Positions 34,901-43,055 of a DNA stretch of 64,000 nt are shown piece after piece (positions within the stretch are counted from its first letter, which is position 1; each line of letters starts with the position of its first letter). The stretch spans positions 62,001-126,000 of the forward strand of contig CBDUXT010000001.1 of NCBI GenBank assembly GCA_965371245.1. The letters are read 5' to 3'. Under the pieces are notes generated by a model that was not told the DNA's origin, ran no database searches, and saw only the letters and a list, made by a program, of their open reading frames with translations. The position numbers were made by a program, and so were the translations under genes. Source of the DNA: CBDUXT01 sp965371245. Its GTDB lineage: Bacteria > Planctomycetota > Phycisphaerae > UBA1845.

Positions 34901-35421
34901 GGGATCCGTTGCATACGTTGCGCTCCGTTTCCGACCTCACGATCGTCGATCGGACCTACATCGCCCGGTTCGAATCCGAACCGTTCTTCGGCGGCAACTG
35001 GCTGGTCGGCGGAAACCTGGATGGTGACCGCGAAATCGACATCGTTGATTTTGGCGTGTTCCTGACGCAGTTCCTCACCACGGTCAATGCGGACACGCCC
35101 TGCGGCCTGGCCGGACCCCATGCCGACATCAACGGCGATGGCATCGTCGATGCCCTCGACTTCAGCTTCATCTCGTCAAACTTCCTCGGTATCGACAAGG
35201 AGGCATGCTGTCCGGGCGGATCGGCCGCCGCCGCTGCACAGCCGACGCAGGCGATATCCATTCGAGACCTTCGCAGCTTGGGGCTGGGTGACCTCTCGAT
35301 CGCCGACCTGAACCAGGACGGCGTGCTCGATGCGCTGGACTTCAGCGCCTTCCTCGAGGGCCGCCGCCCGACCAGGAAGGCGAACCGGCTCCGCGCGTTG
35401 CCATCCAGAAAACGCCGCTAG
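31927..35421 (+). CDS. giant secreted VWA - Cys-rich repeat - cohesin-like - HYR - dockerin protein
   Basis: 1164 aa. Residues about 12-40 form a signal peptide (FLASMCVSLAVVAGIALVGG). A von Willebrand A domain follows at about 101-290 with an intact MIDAS DTSGS (108-112). Residues about 300-680 are Cys-rich, including four tandem 55-residue repeats (consensus C-D-D-G-L-F-C-T ... C-x-x-G-x-C ... R-D-C ... C-E). Residues about 690-840 resemble a cohesin-type domain (LVTVDVVLKP, RGQFSVGFDPASLEF, GVTVEALMARLRFRA), then an HYR-like domain (LTCPESVAI, CSWSVQV). At the C-terminus are three dockerin-like Ca loops (NLDGDREIDIVDFGVFL, DINGDGIVDALDFSFI, DLNQDGVLDALDFSAFL) and a basic tail. Having both cohesin and dockerin on one chain suggests self-assembling surface polymers. 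Confidence 0.8.
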   Translation: MTDSSEQRSVGRFLASMCVSLAVVAGIALVGGEPGPARGAAAPTEGQVQAIGSTGGTACKVGSDCVDDNACTTDLCDSGACVFTQIPGCVPCDPSPTCETIDVVFLMDTSGSMKDEGAALCAAAGDAVGQLAAMGITVNVTALGIAEAPGGVFSCLDGDVISLYSEDVPGCMETCGFVGGQSQLESWGPATAITAEQFPWTPGSVRLIVPMSDEGACNGNRPDGCNDPGDDRDSVENAINVARAFGVTVSPITGTGSSACVNTLAADLATGTGGSVFNTSDAGTELLDAILGIVQGACPLDTSCDDGDFCTHTDTCVAGVCTGLPAAGCKDCTATGFCSDGNACTVDVCVNFECVTTPGFDVAAQCCNPMDGALSVINDGNACTQDICDATTGLVVHEPVANDTPCDDGLFCTVCALCTNGTCSGGVERDCSHADNQCGVGVCNEATDACEALPANDGDLCDDGLFCTIGETCGNGGCGDGDPRDCGGFDDNCNVGLCDETADQCEPAAINEADPCEDGLFCTINETCTNGLCGGGVPRDCSPLDDACNQGVCNETLDLCEPLPVNEGKMCDDLLFCTVDEVCVLGNCQGPPRDCSSLDEQCREEFCSEPNQACETRPDNVGLLCSDGDACTFLDLCRGDGVCRGTDIDSLSCARDEDCAGSRCSPLTRTCVCDGPDLCLEIAAGGLPEPGCFQAGELVTVDVVLKPSPAEVARGQFSVGFDPASLEFVDAIPGTLGDPASPFTDTTSLFVDEVSGVVCFSVTIAPGLPGVTVEALMARLRFRARDTCSTSELALVNTSTCITRLTDIVGREVPFIPCGGGEIIADGPAPVLTCPESVAINADPGGVTGLVTWDPVTADPGCGGATTVFCSSSSSSGVSVDHLIDGGGVHPSGLSTFECAISDPCGAQASCSWSVQVRPTTTVGVSLQLSPTIVPGPLNRCIEFEFFSSCIELPARIEQLVEFGGSFNLPGRAGPLLLFKVPAGQYACVTARDPLHTLRSVSDLTIVDRTYIARFESEPFFGGNWLVGGNLDGDREIDIVDFGVFLTQFLTTVNADTPCGLAGPHADINGDGIVDALDFSFISSNFLGIDKEACCPGGSAAAAAQPTQAISIRDLRSLGLGDLSIADLNQDGVLDALDFSAFLEGRRPTRKANRLRALPSRKRR
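33139..33800 (+). repeat. four tandem ~165-bp in-frame repeats
   Basis: Four successive units of about 55 codons inside the VWA protein begin with TGCGACGACGGxCTxTTCTG-like sequence near 33139, 33305, 33472 and 33637. They encode CDDGLFCT, CDDGLFCTI, CEDGLFCTI and CDDLLFCTV openings. Amino acids are better conserved than bases, so the duplication is old. Confidence 0.75.
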
Positions 35422-35558
35422 GGCATCGTCACGCCTAAGTCTTCGGGTGTGCCACTGTGCTTGAGCAGTGCAGGGGCTGGACACGGCGTAGACTGAACCC
35501 GAAGAGTCATGTGTAACAAAGCACCAGGCGACGATAGGCTGGGTCGCCCGGACCCGAA

Positions 35559-36038
35559 TCAGTCTGATCGATCGGTGAACCCCGCGACGGCCGATGTGCC
35601 ACACTCCGGGCACCGACCGGATAGATTGCCTACCAGGCTGTAGCCGCACTCGACACACTCGTCGCGCGCCTGCCGACGACGGCGCCGTAGGGGGCCGCGG
35701 ATAAGCGCAATCGCGGGATGCACGAGCAGGAGCGTGACGATCGGCCAAACCGGACCCGAAAGCGTGCGCGAGCGCCACCGGCCGCCCCGCTGACGCACTC
35801 GATAGCGTATGTCGCCAAGCCAGCCCATCCGGAAACGCTCATATCTGCGATGAAACCGCCGGCTGGTGTGAAACGTGTGCCACAGGGTGAACGCCCCGTC
35901 CTCAAGCACGAGGCCCGCGCGGTGGTGCTCACCGATCGCCCCACGCCATCCCGCGTCCTGCCACAGACTCGCGAGCCCGAGGACGGCAAGCGAGCACGCG
36001 CAACAAAACAAGGAGGAAAGGTAGATCGTCCGAATCAT
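35559..36038 (-). CDS. membrane protein with C-terminal zinc ribbon (paralogue of 18964-19548)
   Basis: 159 aa from ATG 36036-36038. The N-terminal segment TIYLSSLFCCACSLAVLGLA and the later PIVTLLLVHPAIALIRGPL are membrane helices. An Arg-rich stretch leads to a zinc ribbon, CVECGYSLVGNLSGRCPECG. The layout equals that of the gene at 18964-19548, which has one extra ribbon. Role unknown; likely a membrane protein with a cytoplasmic nucleic-acid or metal-binding tail. Confidence 0.7.
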   Translation of the reverse strand: MIRTIYLSSLFCCACSLAVLGLASLWQDAGWRGAIGEHHRAGLVLEDGAFTLWHTFHTSRRFHRRYERFRMGWLGDIRYRVRQRGGRWRSRTLSGPVWPIVTLLLVHPAIALIRGPLRRRRRQARDECVECGYSLVGNLSGRCPECGTSAVAGFTDRSD

Positions 36039-36171
36039 CGAAACCACCTCACGGCGCGGGCGCCTTGTTTGCACGGCGCGTCGCGCCGATGACTGTACAA
36101 CGTCGTGCCATCCATTCCGTGCCTTCACGTGGGGCGCCGTGGCCGATGGGCCCGGGCGCTACGCTGCTGGA

Positions 36172-36825
36172 TCATGCGACGACGAACGCGGCAGCGGTGA
36201 CCTCGCTGTGATAGCGGAAAAGTGCGTTCATGCCGAGCAATCGAAGCCCGGCGGCTCGTCCGAGCCCGGCGCACTCAACTCGTGTCAGGCAGTGTCGGCC
36301 GCGCTCCTTGCCCTTGCGACGGACCTTCCGTTGACGGCGCCAGTTCCGGTAGCAGGTGGCATCGAAAAACGACAGAATCACGCCCCGTCGTGCGACGCGT
36401 GCCAGTTCCGCGAAAAGCGCCTGGCGGGAGGTCGTATCGGACAAATGGTGAAGCAGCCGCGCACAGAACACGACGTCGACACTGCCATCCGCCAAAGGGA
36501 TCGCGGAGGCCGACGCGGCAATCATCCTGGGCTTATGCCCGACGCGGCTCCACATGCTCGCCCCCTGGCGCAGCATGGCAGGCGCCACATCCATCGCGAC
36601 CACCGAACGGCTGAGGTGCGCCAGAACCGGTAAGAAGCGACCCGCGCCCGAGGGCATGTCCAGCACGCTGCTCAACGGACCGGTGCGTGATACCCGTCGC
36701 AACGCATGCGTCATCATGCGCCGCTCGAGCCAATTGGAGACGCTGCGCGTGGCGTTCGACTCGTGTTTCGCCGCGTAGTATTGCGCGTAATCGTCAGCCT
36801 GGTACTTGAGTTCTGAAACGTCCAT
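36172..36825 (-). CDS. class I SAM-dependent methyltransferase
   Basis: 217 aa (ATG 36823-36825). It shows a Methyltransf_11-type fold: motif I VLDMPSGAGRFLP with the SAM-binding GAG turn, acidic residue in VVAMDVAPAMLRQG, motif II/III IPLADGSVDVVFCARLLHHL, and RVARRGVILSFFD. The N-terminal ADDYAQYYAAKHESNATRS is usual for small-molecule or lipid methyltransferases. It is separated by 346 bp from the WaaP-like kinase upstream and faces the same way, so a lipid or glycolipid substrate is possible but unproven. Confidence 0.82.
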   Translation of the reverse strand: MDVSELKYQADDYAQYYAAKHESNATRSVSNWLERRMMTHALRRVSRTGPLSSVLDMPSGAGRFLPVLAHLSRSVVAMDVAPAMLRQGASMWSRVGHKPRMIAASASAIPLADGSVDVVFCARLLHHLSDTTSRQALFAELARVARRGVILSFFDATCYRNWRRQRKVRRKGKERGRHCLTRVECAGLGRAAGLRLLGMNALFRYHSEVTAAAFVVA

Positions 36826-37158
36826 GGCTTTTACACGCGGCGGGTGCAAAGACCCGCTCCAACCCTTTTGCGCACGGTTCGAAAAGCAAGGCCATCATAG
36901 AATCGCGGCGCATCGCGGTCCACTTCGCACACGCAAGCGCGGGTAGACGGGGTGCATGACCGAATCGGTGGGCAGTTTTCAGAGCACAGGGCGCGAGCCC
37001 TGTGACCGGTTTGGTATCGAAGAAGCCCTGTGCTTGTTCGCATCGTGTTCGAGGGCATGCGCCCACGGCTCTGACGCGGCGTGGCGCCGTCAAGATGGCT
37101 CTGCACGTCCCGCCAAAACTGTCACGCACTCGGGGAGACGCGGCACGCGGTCCCAACC
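36826..37158. other. intergenic region carrying a family-A hairpin element
   Basis: 333 bp between two minus-strand genes, half of it taken up by the dispersed element at 36955-37125. Nothing else recognised. Confidence 0.5.
36955..37125. repeat. dispersed hairpin element, family A copy 2
   Basis: Shares GAATCGG-type left end, CAGTTTTCAGAGCAC, and the hairpin CACAGGGC-GCGA-GCCCTGTG with copy 1, but with a compensatory base-pair change in the stem. A second palindromic segment ends GCGCCCACGGCTCTGACG. The right end is TGTCAC. Confidence 0.7.
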
Positions 37159-38469
37159 TCAAGAGCCCAGTCGGGCGGCCATCTCCGCCAACAGGCGCGT
37201 GTCGCCCTGAACGCGAAGCATGCCCGAGCGGATCAGCGCGAAGGCGTCCTCTTTCCCGGAGGCAATCGCCAGCCAGGTCTCCACGTCGGACGCCACGGTG
37301 AGATCCGCCGTCCCGTGCGTACCGTCGGCCACGCGAAACACCCCTCCGTCAAGGGTCAACGTTCGGTGAAGGGTCTTGGAGCGGCCTTGGTCCTCGAACG
37401 TGAAATGCACCGTTCCCGAGTAGCTCTTGCGCGCACGCGCATCCGGCTCGATCGACACGAGTCGCTCGAAAAACTCGTCCACCGAGTCAACCGACATCGG
37501 CGGAACCGTGCCCGCGCCGCCGGCGCCAACACGGCGGCGAAGGAGTCCAAGGCTCTCCGTGACGGCCATCCGCTGCTCCTCCGCGCGCGATTTCTTTCTC
37601 GCTAGGGAAACAACCTTGCGGATCATCGCTCGATGACTCGAAGTCAGCCGGGGCGCACGGAAGTAAGCCCGCATGAAGCGCAGAACCCCCGCGCGCATTC
37701 CGACGGCCAGCGCTGAGGCGACCGTGTCCGACAAATCCGAGACGGCCTGCTTCCGGGGAATCGACGCTTCATGGAGACGACCCTGCGTGTCCGGGTCGAG
37801 GAACATGAACCGATTCTCGTGCGTCGTCTCGGCGCCCGCTTCCGCATCCACCGGCTTGCCGACATCGGTCCGGATGAGGATGTTCCGCCAGAACAGGCCC
37901 CCGTGCTTGACCCCGACATCGTGCATCTGCCGGATGGCCGCCGCCAACTCCGCGATGAGCGCTCGCTTGGCTGAGACACTGAGGTGGGCCGGTCCATCTT
38001 CGCCGGGCGACTCATGGACCTCACGGTCGGGCAGAAGATCGCCCACCTTCAGATAGTAGACATCGAGCGATTCCACGCCGTCCTGCCCCGCCGTCAGGAT
38101 GATGCCGGCCCGAAGAAACCCTCGCCTGCGCAGCTCTCCGTAGGCGATGGGCCGAACCGTCGGCACGCCCCGCTGCCGCATGGTGTGCAGGAACTCGAAC
38201 TCGAACCGTGCCCGGCTCTTGCCCAGCAGCGTTCCGCGGAACATCTGTTTGATTCGCTGGGACAGGCGGTCGTAGTGATAGCGCTTGACGAAAACACTGG
38301 TCGGCCCGCCGAACGATTCGTCAACGGGCACGCGGAAGATGTCGGACGAGCGACTGACGGCGGCCACGTCGGCCGAGTCGTGCTTCAACACCCGTCCCAC
38401 CCGGTCGAGCCCAAGCTTGGCGAGCCATTCCCGGTCGCCCTCCGTGATTTCGATGTACTCGCGCGACAT
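37159..38469 (-). CDS. WaaP/Kdo-kinase-like protein fused to an SCP2 sterol-carrier-like domain
   Basis: 436 aa from ATG 38467-38469. Residues about 35-240 resemble lipopolysaccharide core (WaaP/KdkA) kinases: the nucleotide lysine is Lys62 in VFVKRY, FEFEFLHTMRQRGVPTVRP is the alpha-C/hinge region, the catalytic loop is HGGLFWRNIL (189-198) and FLDPD (224-228) is the metal-binding site. The usual catalytic Asp of H-x-D is Gly here. Residues about 335-436 form an SCP2-like lipid-binding domain (GTVHFTFEDQ, ADLTVASDVETWLAI, MLRVQGDTRLL). A role in phosphorylating a lipid-linked sugar is plausible; the fusion is unusual. Confidence 0.75.
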   Translation of the reverse strand: MSREYIEITEGDREWLAKLGLDRVGRVLKHDSADVAAVSRSSDIFRVPVDESFGGPTSVFVKRYHYDRLSQRIKQMFRGTLLGKSRARFEFEFLHTMRQRGVPTVRPIAYGELRRRGFLRAGIILTAGQDGVESLDVYYLKVGDLLPDREVHESPGEDGPAHLSVSAKRALIAELAAAIRQMHDVGVKHGGLFWRNILIRTDVGKPVDAEAGAETTHENRFMFLDPDTQGRLHEASIPRKQAVSDLSDTVASALAVGMRAGVLRFMRAYFRAPRLTSSHRAMIRKVVSLARKKSRAEEQRMAVTESLGLLRRRVGAGGAGTVPPMSVDSVDEFFERLVSIEPDARARKSYSGTVHFTFEDQGRSKTLHRTLTLDGGVFRVADGTHGTADLTVASDVETWLAIASGKEDAFALIRSGMLRVQGDTRLLAEMAARLGS

Positions 38470-38946
38470 TCGGCGGTTTCTCAAGACGGCGTAACGGGCC
38501 TCGCGCCGCATTGTAGTGCGACTTGGTCGCGGGACAAACGGCGAGGCCCGCTGGGTGCATCCGAGAAAGAGGGGCAAATCCGCGGCAGGGGGAACCAGTA
38601 CGCGGTAGGGTCTCTCGTAGAACGGGATGCCAACGGCCCCTGTACGATCCGACGAGCCGAATCGTCGGATGCGGATCGGACGCAATTCCTTCTTGCTCAA
38701 CCCGTCATCGGCGGCTGTCTTTCCGGCGCTATGCCTGAACAGCCTGTTGAACAACACGTGAACCGGGTGTGGCGCCGGTTACCGGTCCGTGCAACGACAG
38801 ATGGTGCGTCGGGGACGTACCCTACCGATCTGCCCATTGCTCAGTTGAGTCCTGCCACCGTCCAACCTATATTGATGCCGCACCGGCTGGGGCCGGGACG
38901 TCTGTGACGTTGAAGCGAACATGTTCCTGCGCAAGGTGTCGAAAGA
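38470..38946. other. divergent intergenic region
   Basis: 477 bp between the minus-strand kinase and a plus-strand secreted-protein gene. The minus frame is open through it to 38757 but without domain-like sequence. Promoters for both genes are expected; none is clear. Confidence 0.4.
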
Positions 38947-40278
38947 ATGGCACAACCCAAGACGATCGTCGCGCTCACCGGGATCGCCCTGGGCATGCTG
39001 TGTGCAGCGCCCGCTGCCCCCGGTCGTCAGCGTACGCGCCTTGGCGCGCCCGCGACGGACCAGGAGATCGCTTCGCTGATTCGCTCGCTGGGCGATCCGG
39101 CCTTTGCGGCGCGCACGGCCGCCACGCGAAGGCTGACGGCCATTGGCGGCCCTGCCCTGGATCGCCTGCGGACGGCGGCCGACGACGCCGATGTGGAGAT
39201 GGCCCTTCGTGCGCGCGCCATCCTTTCGGCGCTCGATGGACGGATGCTGATGGGCGTGGATGTGCATCTCGCTTTTTCGGCCGCGAAAGTCGAGTGGGAT
39301 CAGCCGGTCGAGTTGGTGGTCACGATGACCAATCGCTCACCCCATCCCGCTCGGGTTCCGTTCGAGATCGACGAGACCCGGCGACGCGGAATGCCCGCCG
39401 ACGCCCGGCAGGTCGGTGATCTTCTCGACCTGGCGGATCATCTCCTCGTACGAACCGACGCCGGACGACGGCTCGAGCTGACGGTGGACGACATCCGCGC
39501 TGACGCAGATGTCGAGGCCGCCGTCAACGATCGCCTCGATGGCGGCCCTACCACCCTGATTGAGCCCGGTGAGACGGCGACGCTGCGTGTCGCGGCCTTC
39601 AACCGGGGGTGGGCTCGGTACCGGCTCCTCGATGCGAGGACCTACTCGGTTCGTTTTGAGTACGTGCCGGAGTGGGCCGACGACGAACTGGCCGCCCAGC
39701 GAATCGGGCGGGTTGTCAGCAATGAGGCGGAGCTTGTCCTCACGCGTGGTGCGCCGGAAACGGTGTCTCGCCGAGGGAGCGAGGCCGCCATCGCCCTGCA
39801 TCGATCCGGTGGCGTGCTGATCGCGCGCCTGACCAACCGGGCCGACCTACCCACCTGGGTGAACCTCAACTTTGGTGGATCATTGCCCTTCGCCTCGGGG
39901 GCGTGGGTCTATGAGTTGGACGACTCACGGCATAAGGTGCCGTTCGTTTCGGGCGAGAACGCCTCATGGGATGGTTTCGAGGCGACCCGTTTGGTCCAAC
40001 TCGCCCCGGGTGCCACGACGGAGCTGGCCACGATCGACCTGGACGAGCTGCGCCGTCGTCTGAAGGCGGCGGGTGCCGATCTCGATAGTCCCCGCGGGAG
40101 CGTTCACTTCGCCTACACCAACCTTTGTGATCGACAGTGGCAGGCAAAGCAGGGATCGGCGCTCCTGGGTCATCCCAAGGCACCGCCGGCGCTGAAGCGC
40201 CGGTTGCCTCGGCGCATTCTCTACGGGGGCTTCACCAGCGGACGCACGGCATCCGAGGAACTCCACCCTGGCGGCTGA
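38947..40278 (+). CDS. secreted protein of unknown function with N-terminal HEAT-like segment
   Basis: 443 aa, ATG with GAAAGA upstream. The start TIVALTGIALGMLCAAPAAPG is a signal peptide. Residues about 38-96 (IASLIRSLGDPAFAARTAATRRLTAIG, in helical steps) look like HEAT/PBS repeats, common in planctomycete secreted proteins. The rest is beta-rich with Ig-like phrasing (VDVHLAFSAAKVEWDQPVELVVTMTNRS). No catalytic motif is seen. It precedes tatC by 59 bp on the same strand, so co-transcription is possible but a functional link is unclear. Confidence 0.75.
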   Translation: MAQPKTIVALTGIALGMLCAAPAAPGRQRTRLGAPATDQEIASLIRSLGDPAFAARTAATRRLTAIGGPALDRLRTAADDADVEMALRARAILSALDGRMLMGVDVHLAFSAAKVEWDQPVELVVTMTNRSPHPARVPFEIDETRRRGMPADARQVGDLLDLADHLLVRTDAGRRLELTVDDIRADADVEAAVNDRLDGGPTTLIEPGETATLRVAAFNRGWARYRLLDARTYSVRFEYVPEWADDELAAQRIGRVVSNEAELVLTRGAPETVSRRGSEAAIALHRSGGVLIARLTNRADLPTWVNLNFGGSLPFASGAWVYELDDSRHKVPFVSGENASWDGFEATRLVQLAPGATTELATIDLDELRRRLKAAGADLDSPRGSVHFAYTNLCDRQWQAKQGSALLGHPKAPPALKRRLPRRILYGGFTSGRTASEELHPGG

Positions 40279-40337
40279 CCTGTGCGATGCGTTTCGGTGT
40301 TTGACCGCCTCAAGGGCTGTTCCTAGAATCGCCTCCG

Positions 40338-41378
40338 ATGTCTTTTGACTCAGGGCGACCTTCCGAGCCGGCATCCGGCCAATCCGACGATCCTTCCGCC
40401 GACGTGCGTCGTATGTCGTTCGGCGATCACCTTGAAGAGCTGCGCGCGTGCCTGATCCTCGCGCTTCTTGGCGTCGGGCTGGCGACGATCGTCTGCCTGG
40501 GCTTCGGGAAGCACATTCTCGCGATCATCTGCCGTCCACTGTGGTGGCAGCAGCTTGCCAGCGGCTTGCAGCCCAACCTTCAGGTTCTTGCGCCCACGGC
40601 CGCCTTCTCCGCCTACCTCAAGATCGGCTTTCTTTCCGGGATGATTGTGGCCATGCCGTGGGTGCTCTGGCAGGTCTGGCGATTCGTGGGAACCGGTTTG
40701 TACCGCCACGAGCGTAGCTTTCTCAGATTCCTGGTGCCCGCATCGTGCGGGCTGTTCCTTGTCGGCGTGTTGTTTCTCTACTTCGTGGTGCTGCCGATCA
40801 TCCTGCGTTTCTTCATCGGCTTCAATCAGAGTTTCGCGGCGCCCTCGATGGCGCCGATCGCCGTCGAGCAGCTCTTGTTGCCCGCCGAGTCTGCGGACGA
40901 GCCGCCGAGCGATGCCGGCGCCGGGGCGCGCTTCGCGATTCTTTCCGAGGATCCTGTGGACCCCAAGCCCGGCGACGTTTGGGTCAACGTGACCTTCCGG
41001 CGCCTGATGGTCCAGACGAAGGACGGACTGCTCTCGATGGCGCTCGACCGCGGCGGCGCCGGCAACGTGATGAACAGCCAGTTCGCGATCGACTATTATG
41101 TCTCGTTCGTGCTGATTTTGGCACTGGCGTTTGGTATCGCCTTTGAGACCCCGATCGTCGTGTTCTTCCTTGCCTGGACCGGGCTGATGACCAGGGAGGC
41201 GATGGCGACGGGGCGGCGCTATGTGCTGCTCGCCACGGTGCTGGTGGCCGCTTTCCTGACGCCGCCGGACGTCATCAGCCAATTGCTGCTGGCCGGTCCG
41301 ATGTACCTGCTGTTCGAGGTGGGGCTACTGGCGGCACGAATCGTCGAGCGCAAGGGAGCCGAAAGCAGCGCCGGGTAA
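40338..41378 (+). CDS. tatC: TatC, twin-arginine translocase subunit with internal insertion
   Basis: Receptor subunit of the Tat pathway that exports folded proteins. The N-terminal signature MSFGDHLEELR (26-36) precedes six hydrophobic helices (about 38-58, 88-112, 130-158, 252-275, 290-308, 312-330). QVWRFVGTGLYRHER is the conserved loop. At 346 aa it is about 90 residues longer than typical TatC: residues about 165-250, between helices 3 and 4, are a hydrophilic insertion on the periplasmic side. TatA/B are not in the window. Confidence 0.94.
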   Translation: MSFDSGRPSEPASGQSDDPSADVRRMSFGDHLEELRACLILALLGVGLATIVCLGFGKHILAIICRPLWWQQLASGLQPNLQVLAPTAAFSAYLKIGFLSGMIVAMPWVLWQVWRFVGTGLYRHERSFLRFLVPASCGLFLVGVLFLYFVVLPIILRFFIGFNQSFAAPSMAPIAVEQLLLPAESADEPPSDAGAGARFAILSEDPVDPKPGDVWVNVTFRRLMVQTKDGLLSMALDRGGAGNVMNSQFAIDYYVSFVLILALAFGIAFETPIVVFFLAWTGLMTREAMATGRRYVLLATVLVAAFLTPPDVISQLLLAGPMYLLFEVGLLAARIVERKGAESSAG

Positions 41379-41398
41379 CAGCCCGACGCCGGCCCTGT

Positions 41399-42346
41399 TC
41401 ACAGAGTCACCCTCCCGATGAGATCGCGGATGGACGAGATCTTTCGATCTTGCAAGTACGTCCGCAGGCCGTCGCAGATGTGAAGCGGCGTGCGCGGATC
41501 GACGAACAGGGCCGTCCCAACCGCGACGGCCGTCGCCCCGGCCAGGAAGAACTCCACGGCGTCGCGCCAGTGGGCGATGCCGCCCATGCCGATGATGGGA
41601 ACGTCGGCCTTCTTCGCCACTGCGGAGTAGACGCGGTGAACCATGTAGACGGCCACCGGGCGGATCGCCGGACCGGAGAGCCCACCCGTACGATTGGCCA
41701 GCATGGGCTTGAACGTATCGACGTTGATCGCCATCCCGCAGAGCGTGTTGATCACCGACAGCGCGTCGGCACCCGATTCGACGGCGGCCGCGGCCGTGGC
41801 GGTGATGTCGGTCACGTTCGGGGATAGCTTCACGATCAGCTTGGCCCGATGGACATCCTGCCGTACCGCGCCCACGAGCCGGGCGAGCCGGTCGGGGTCC
41901 GTGCCGAACTCCAGCCCATCAGCCACATTGGGGCACGAGACGTTCAACTCGACGCCGGCGATGCAGTCCACTTCGTCCAGTCGGCGGCAAACGGTTCGAT
42001 AGTCGTCAACGGTGTGGCCGACGACGTTCACGATGATCGGAATGCCCGTGTCACGGAGGAAGGGCACCTTGTCTTCGATGAAGCGCTCCAGTCCTATGTT
42101 CGCAAGACCGATCGCGTTGAGCATGCCCGCCGGCGTTTCGACCACGCGCTCCGGCGGGTTGCCCTTGCGCATTTCGGGCGAAACGGCTTTGGTGACGAAG
42201 GCGCCGAGTTTGCCCAGGTCGATCAGCTTGCCGTGTTCGGGTCCGTAGCCGCTCGTGCCCGAAGCAGTCATCACGGGGTTGGAAAGGGTAATGCCGGCAA
42301 GGTCGATGGTAAGATCGACGGCCGCGACGTTCGTGGGCTCGCTCAT
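41399..42346 (-). CDS. pyrD: dihydroorotate dehydrogenase, class 1B catalytic subunit
   Basis: Oxidises dihydroorotate to orotate in pyrimidine synthesis. The 315-aa FMN TIM-barrel has SNPVMTASGTSGYG at the N-terminus, GNPPERVVETPAGMLNAIGL, the active-site cysteine in LNVSCPNV, LIVKLSPNVTDI, NTLCGMAI and IIGMGGI. The Cys base and these motifs place it in class 1B (NAD-dependent with PyrK), not the membrane class 2. No pyrK gene is adjacent. The start at 42344-42346 is divergent from coaD. Confidence 0.95.
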   Translation of the reverse strand: MSEPTNVAAVDLTIDLAGITLSNPVMTASGTSGYGPEHGKLIDLGKLGAFVTKAVSPEMRKGNPPERVVETPAGMLNAIGLANIGLERFIEDKVPFLRDTGIPIIVNVVGHTVDDYRTVCRRLDEVDCIAGVELNVSCPNVADGLEFGTDPDRLARLVGAVRQDVHRAKLIVKLSPNVTDITATAAAAVESGADALSVINTLCGMAINVDTFKPMLANRTGGLSGPAIRPVAVYMVHRVYSAVAKKADVPIIGMGGIAHWRDAVEFFLAGATAVAVGTALFVDPRTPLHICDGLRTYLQDRKISSIRDLIGRVTL

Positions 42347-42498
42347 CGTGACGCAGCATGGTTACGCCGTGAGCCGGTGTCAACCGTTGGAGCGACGGGA
42401 AGGTCAGTTCCACGGGCGAGCCCGATCCGCGAGACGCGATGGACGAATCCGACCGCCCCTCTACAATGCCGTCGCCGTCTGAACGAAAGGATAGCGCG

Positions 42499-43014
42499 AT
42501 GCCGAGCTCCAAAGCTGATCTGGTTGTCTTTCCCGGCACGTTCGACCCGGTGACCCACGGCCACCTCGACATCATCCAGCGCGCCGCGGAACTGTTCCCC
42601 CGGTTGATCGTCGCCGTCGGAGACAATCCGCTGAAGGCGTGCGTCTTCACCTCCGCCGAACGCGAGTCGATGCTTTGCGCGCATACGTCCGACCTGAAAA
42701 ACATCGACGTGAAAACGTACTCCGGGTTGACCGTCGAGTTCGCGCGCAGTGTCGGGGCCGGTGTGATCCTTCGGGGCATTCGCGACACCGTTGACTTGCA
42801 TGGCGAGCTCGAGATCGCCATGGCCAACCGCATCATCGGCGGTCTTGAGACGGTATTCCTGATGACCAGCGGCCAGCACATCCTCACATCGAGCACGCTG
42901 ATCAAACAGATCGTGGAAATCGGACACTACGATACGGACCACCTCGCCCGGCTGGTTCCGCTCGACGTCGCCCGCCGGCTCGAACAGCGCCTCCGGGGAA
43001 CGGCCGCGAAGTAG
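42499..43014 (+). CDS. coaD: phosphopantetheine adenylyltransferase
   Basis: Transfers AMP to 4'-phosphopantetheine, the penultimate step of CoA synthesis. 171 aa from ATG 42499 (AAAGGA upstream); the longer frame from 42439 overlaps the pyrD promoter region and is not family-like. The nucleotidyltransferase motif GTFDPVTHGH (13-22) is complete, RGIRDTVDLHGELEIAMANR is the substrate region, and TSSTLIKQI is the C-terminal ISSTxxR/K motif. Confidence 0.95.
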   Translation: MPSSKADLVVFPGTFDPVTHGHLDIIQRAAELFPRLIVAVGDNPLKACVFTSAERESMLCAHTSDLKNIDVKTYSGLTVEFARSVGAGVILRGIRDTVDLHGELEIAMANRIIGGLETVFLMTSGQHILTSSTLIKQIVEIGHYDTDHLARLVPLDVARRLEQRLRGTAAK

Positions 43015-43055
43015 ACTTGGGAACCCGATCCGATTCCCCGCGTGTTGGCTGACAG

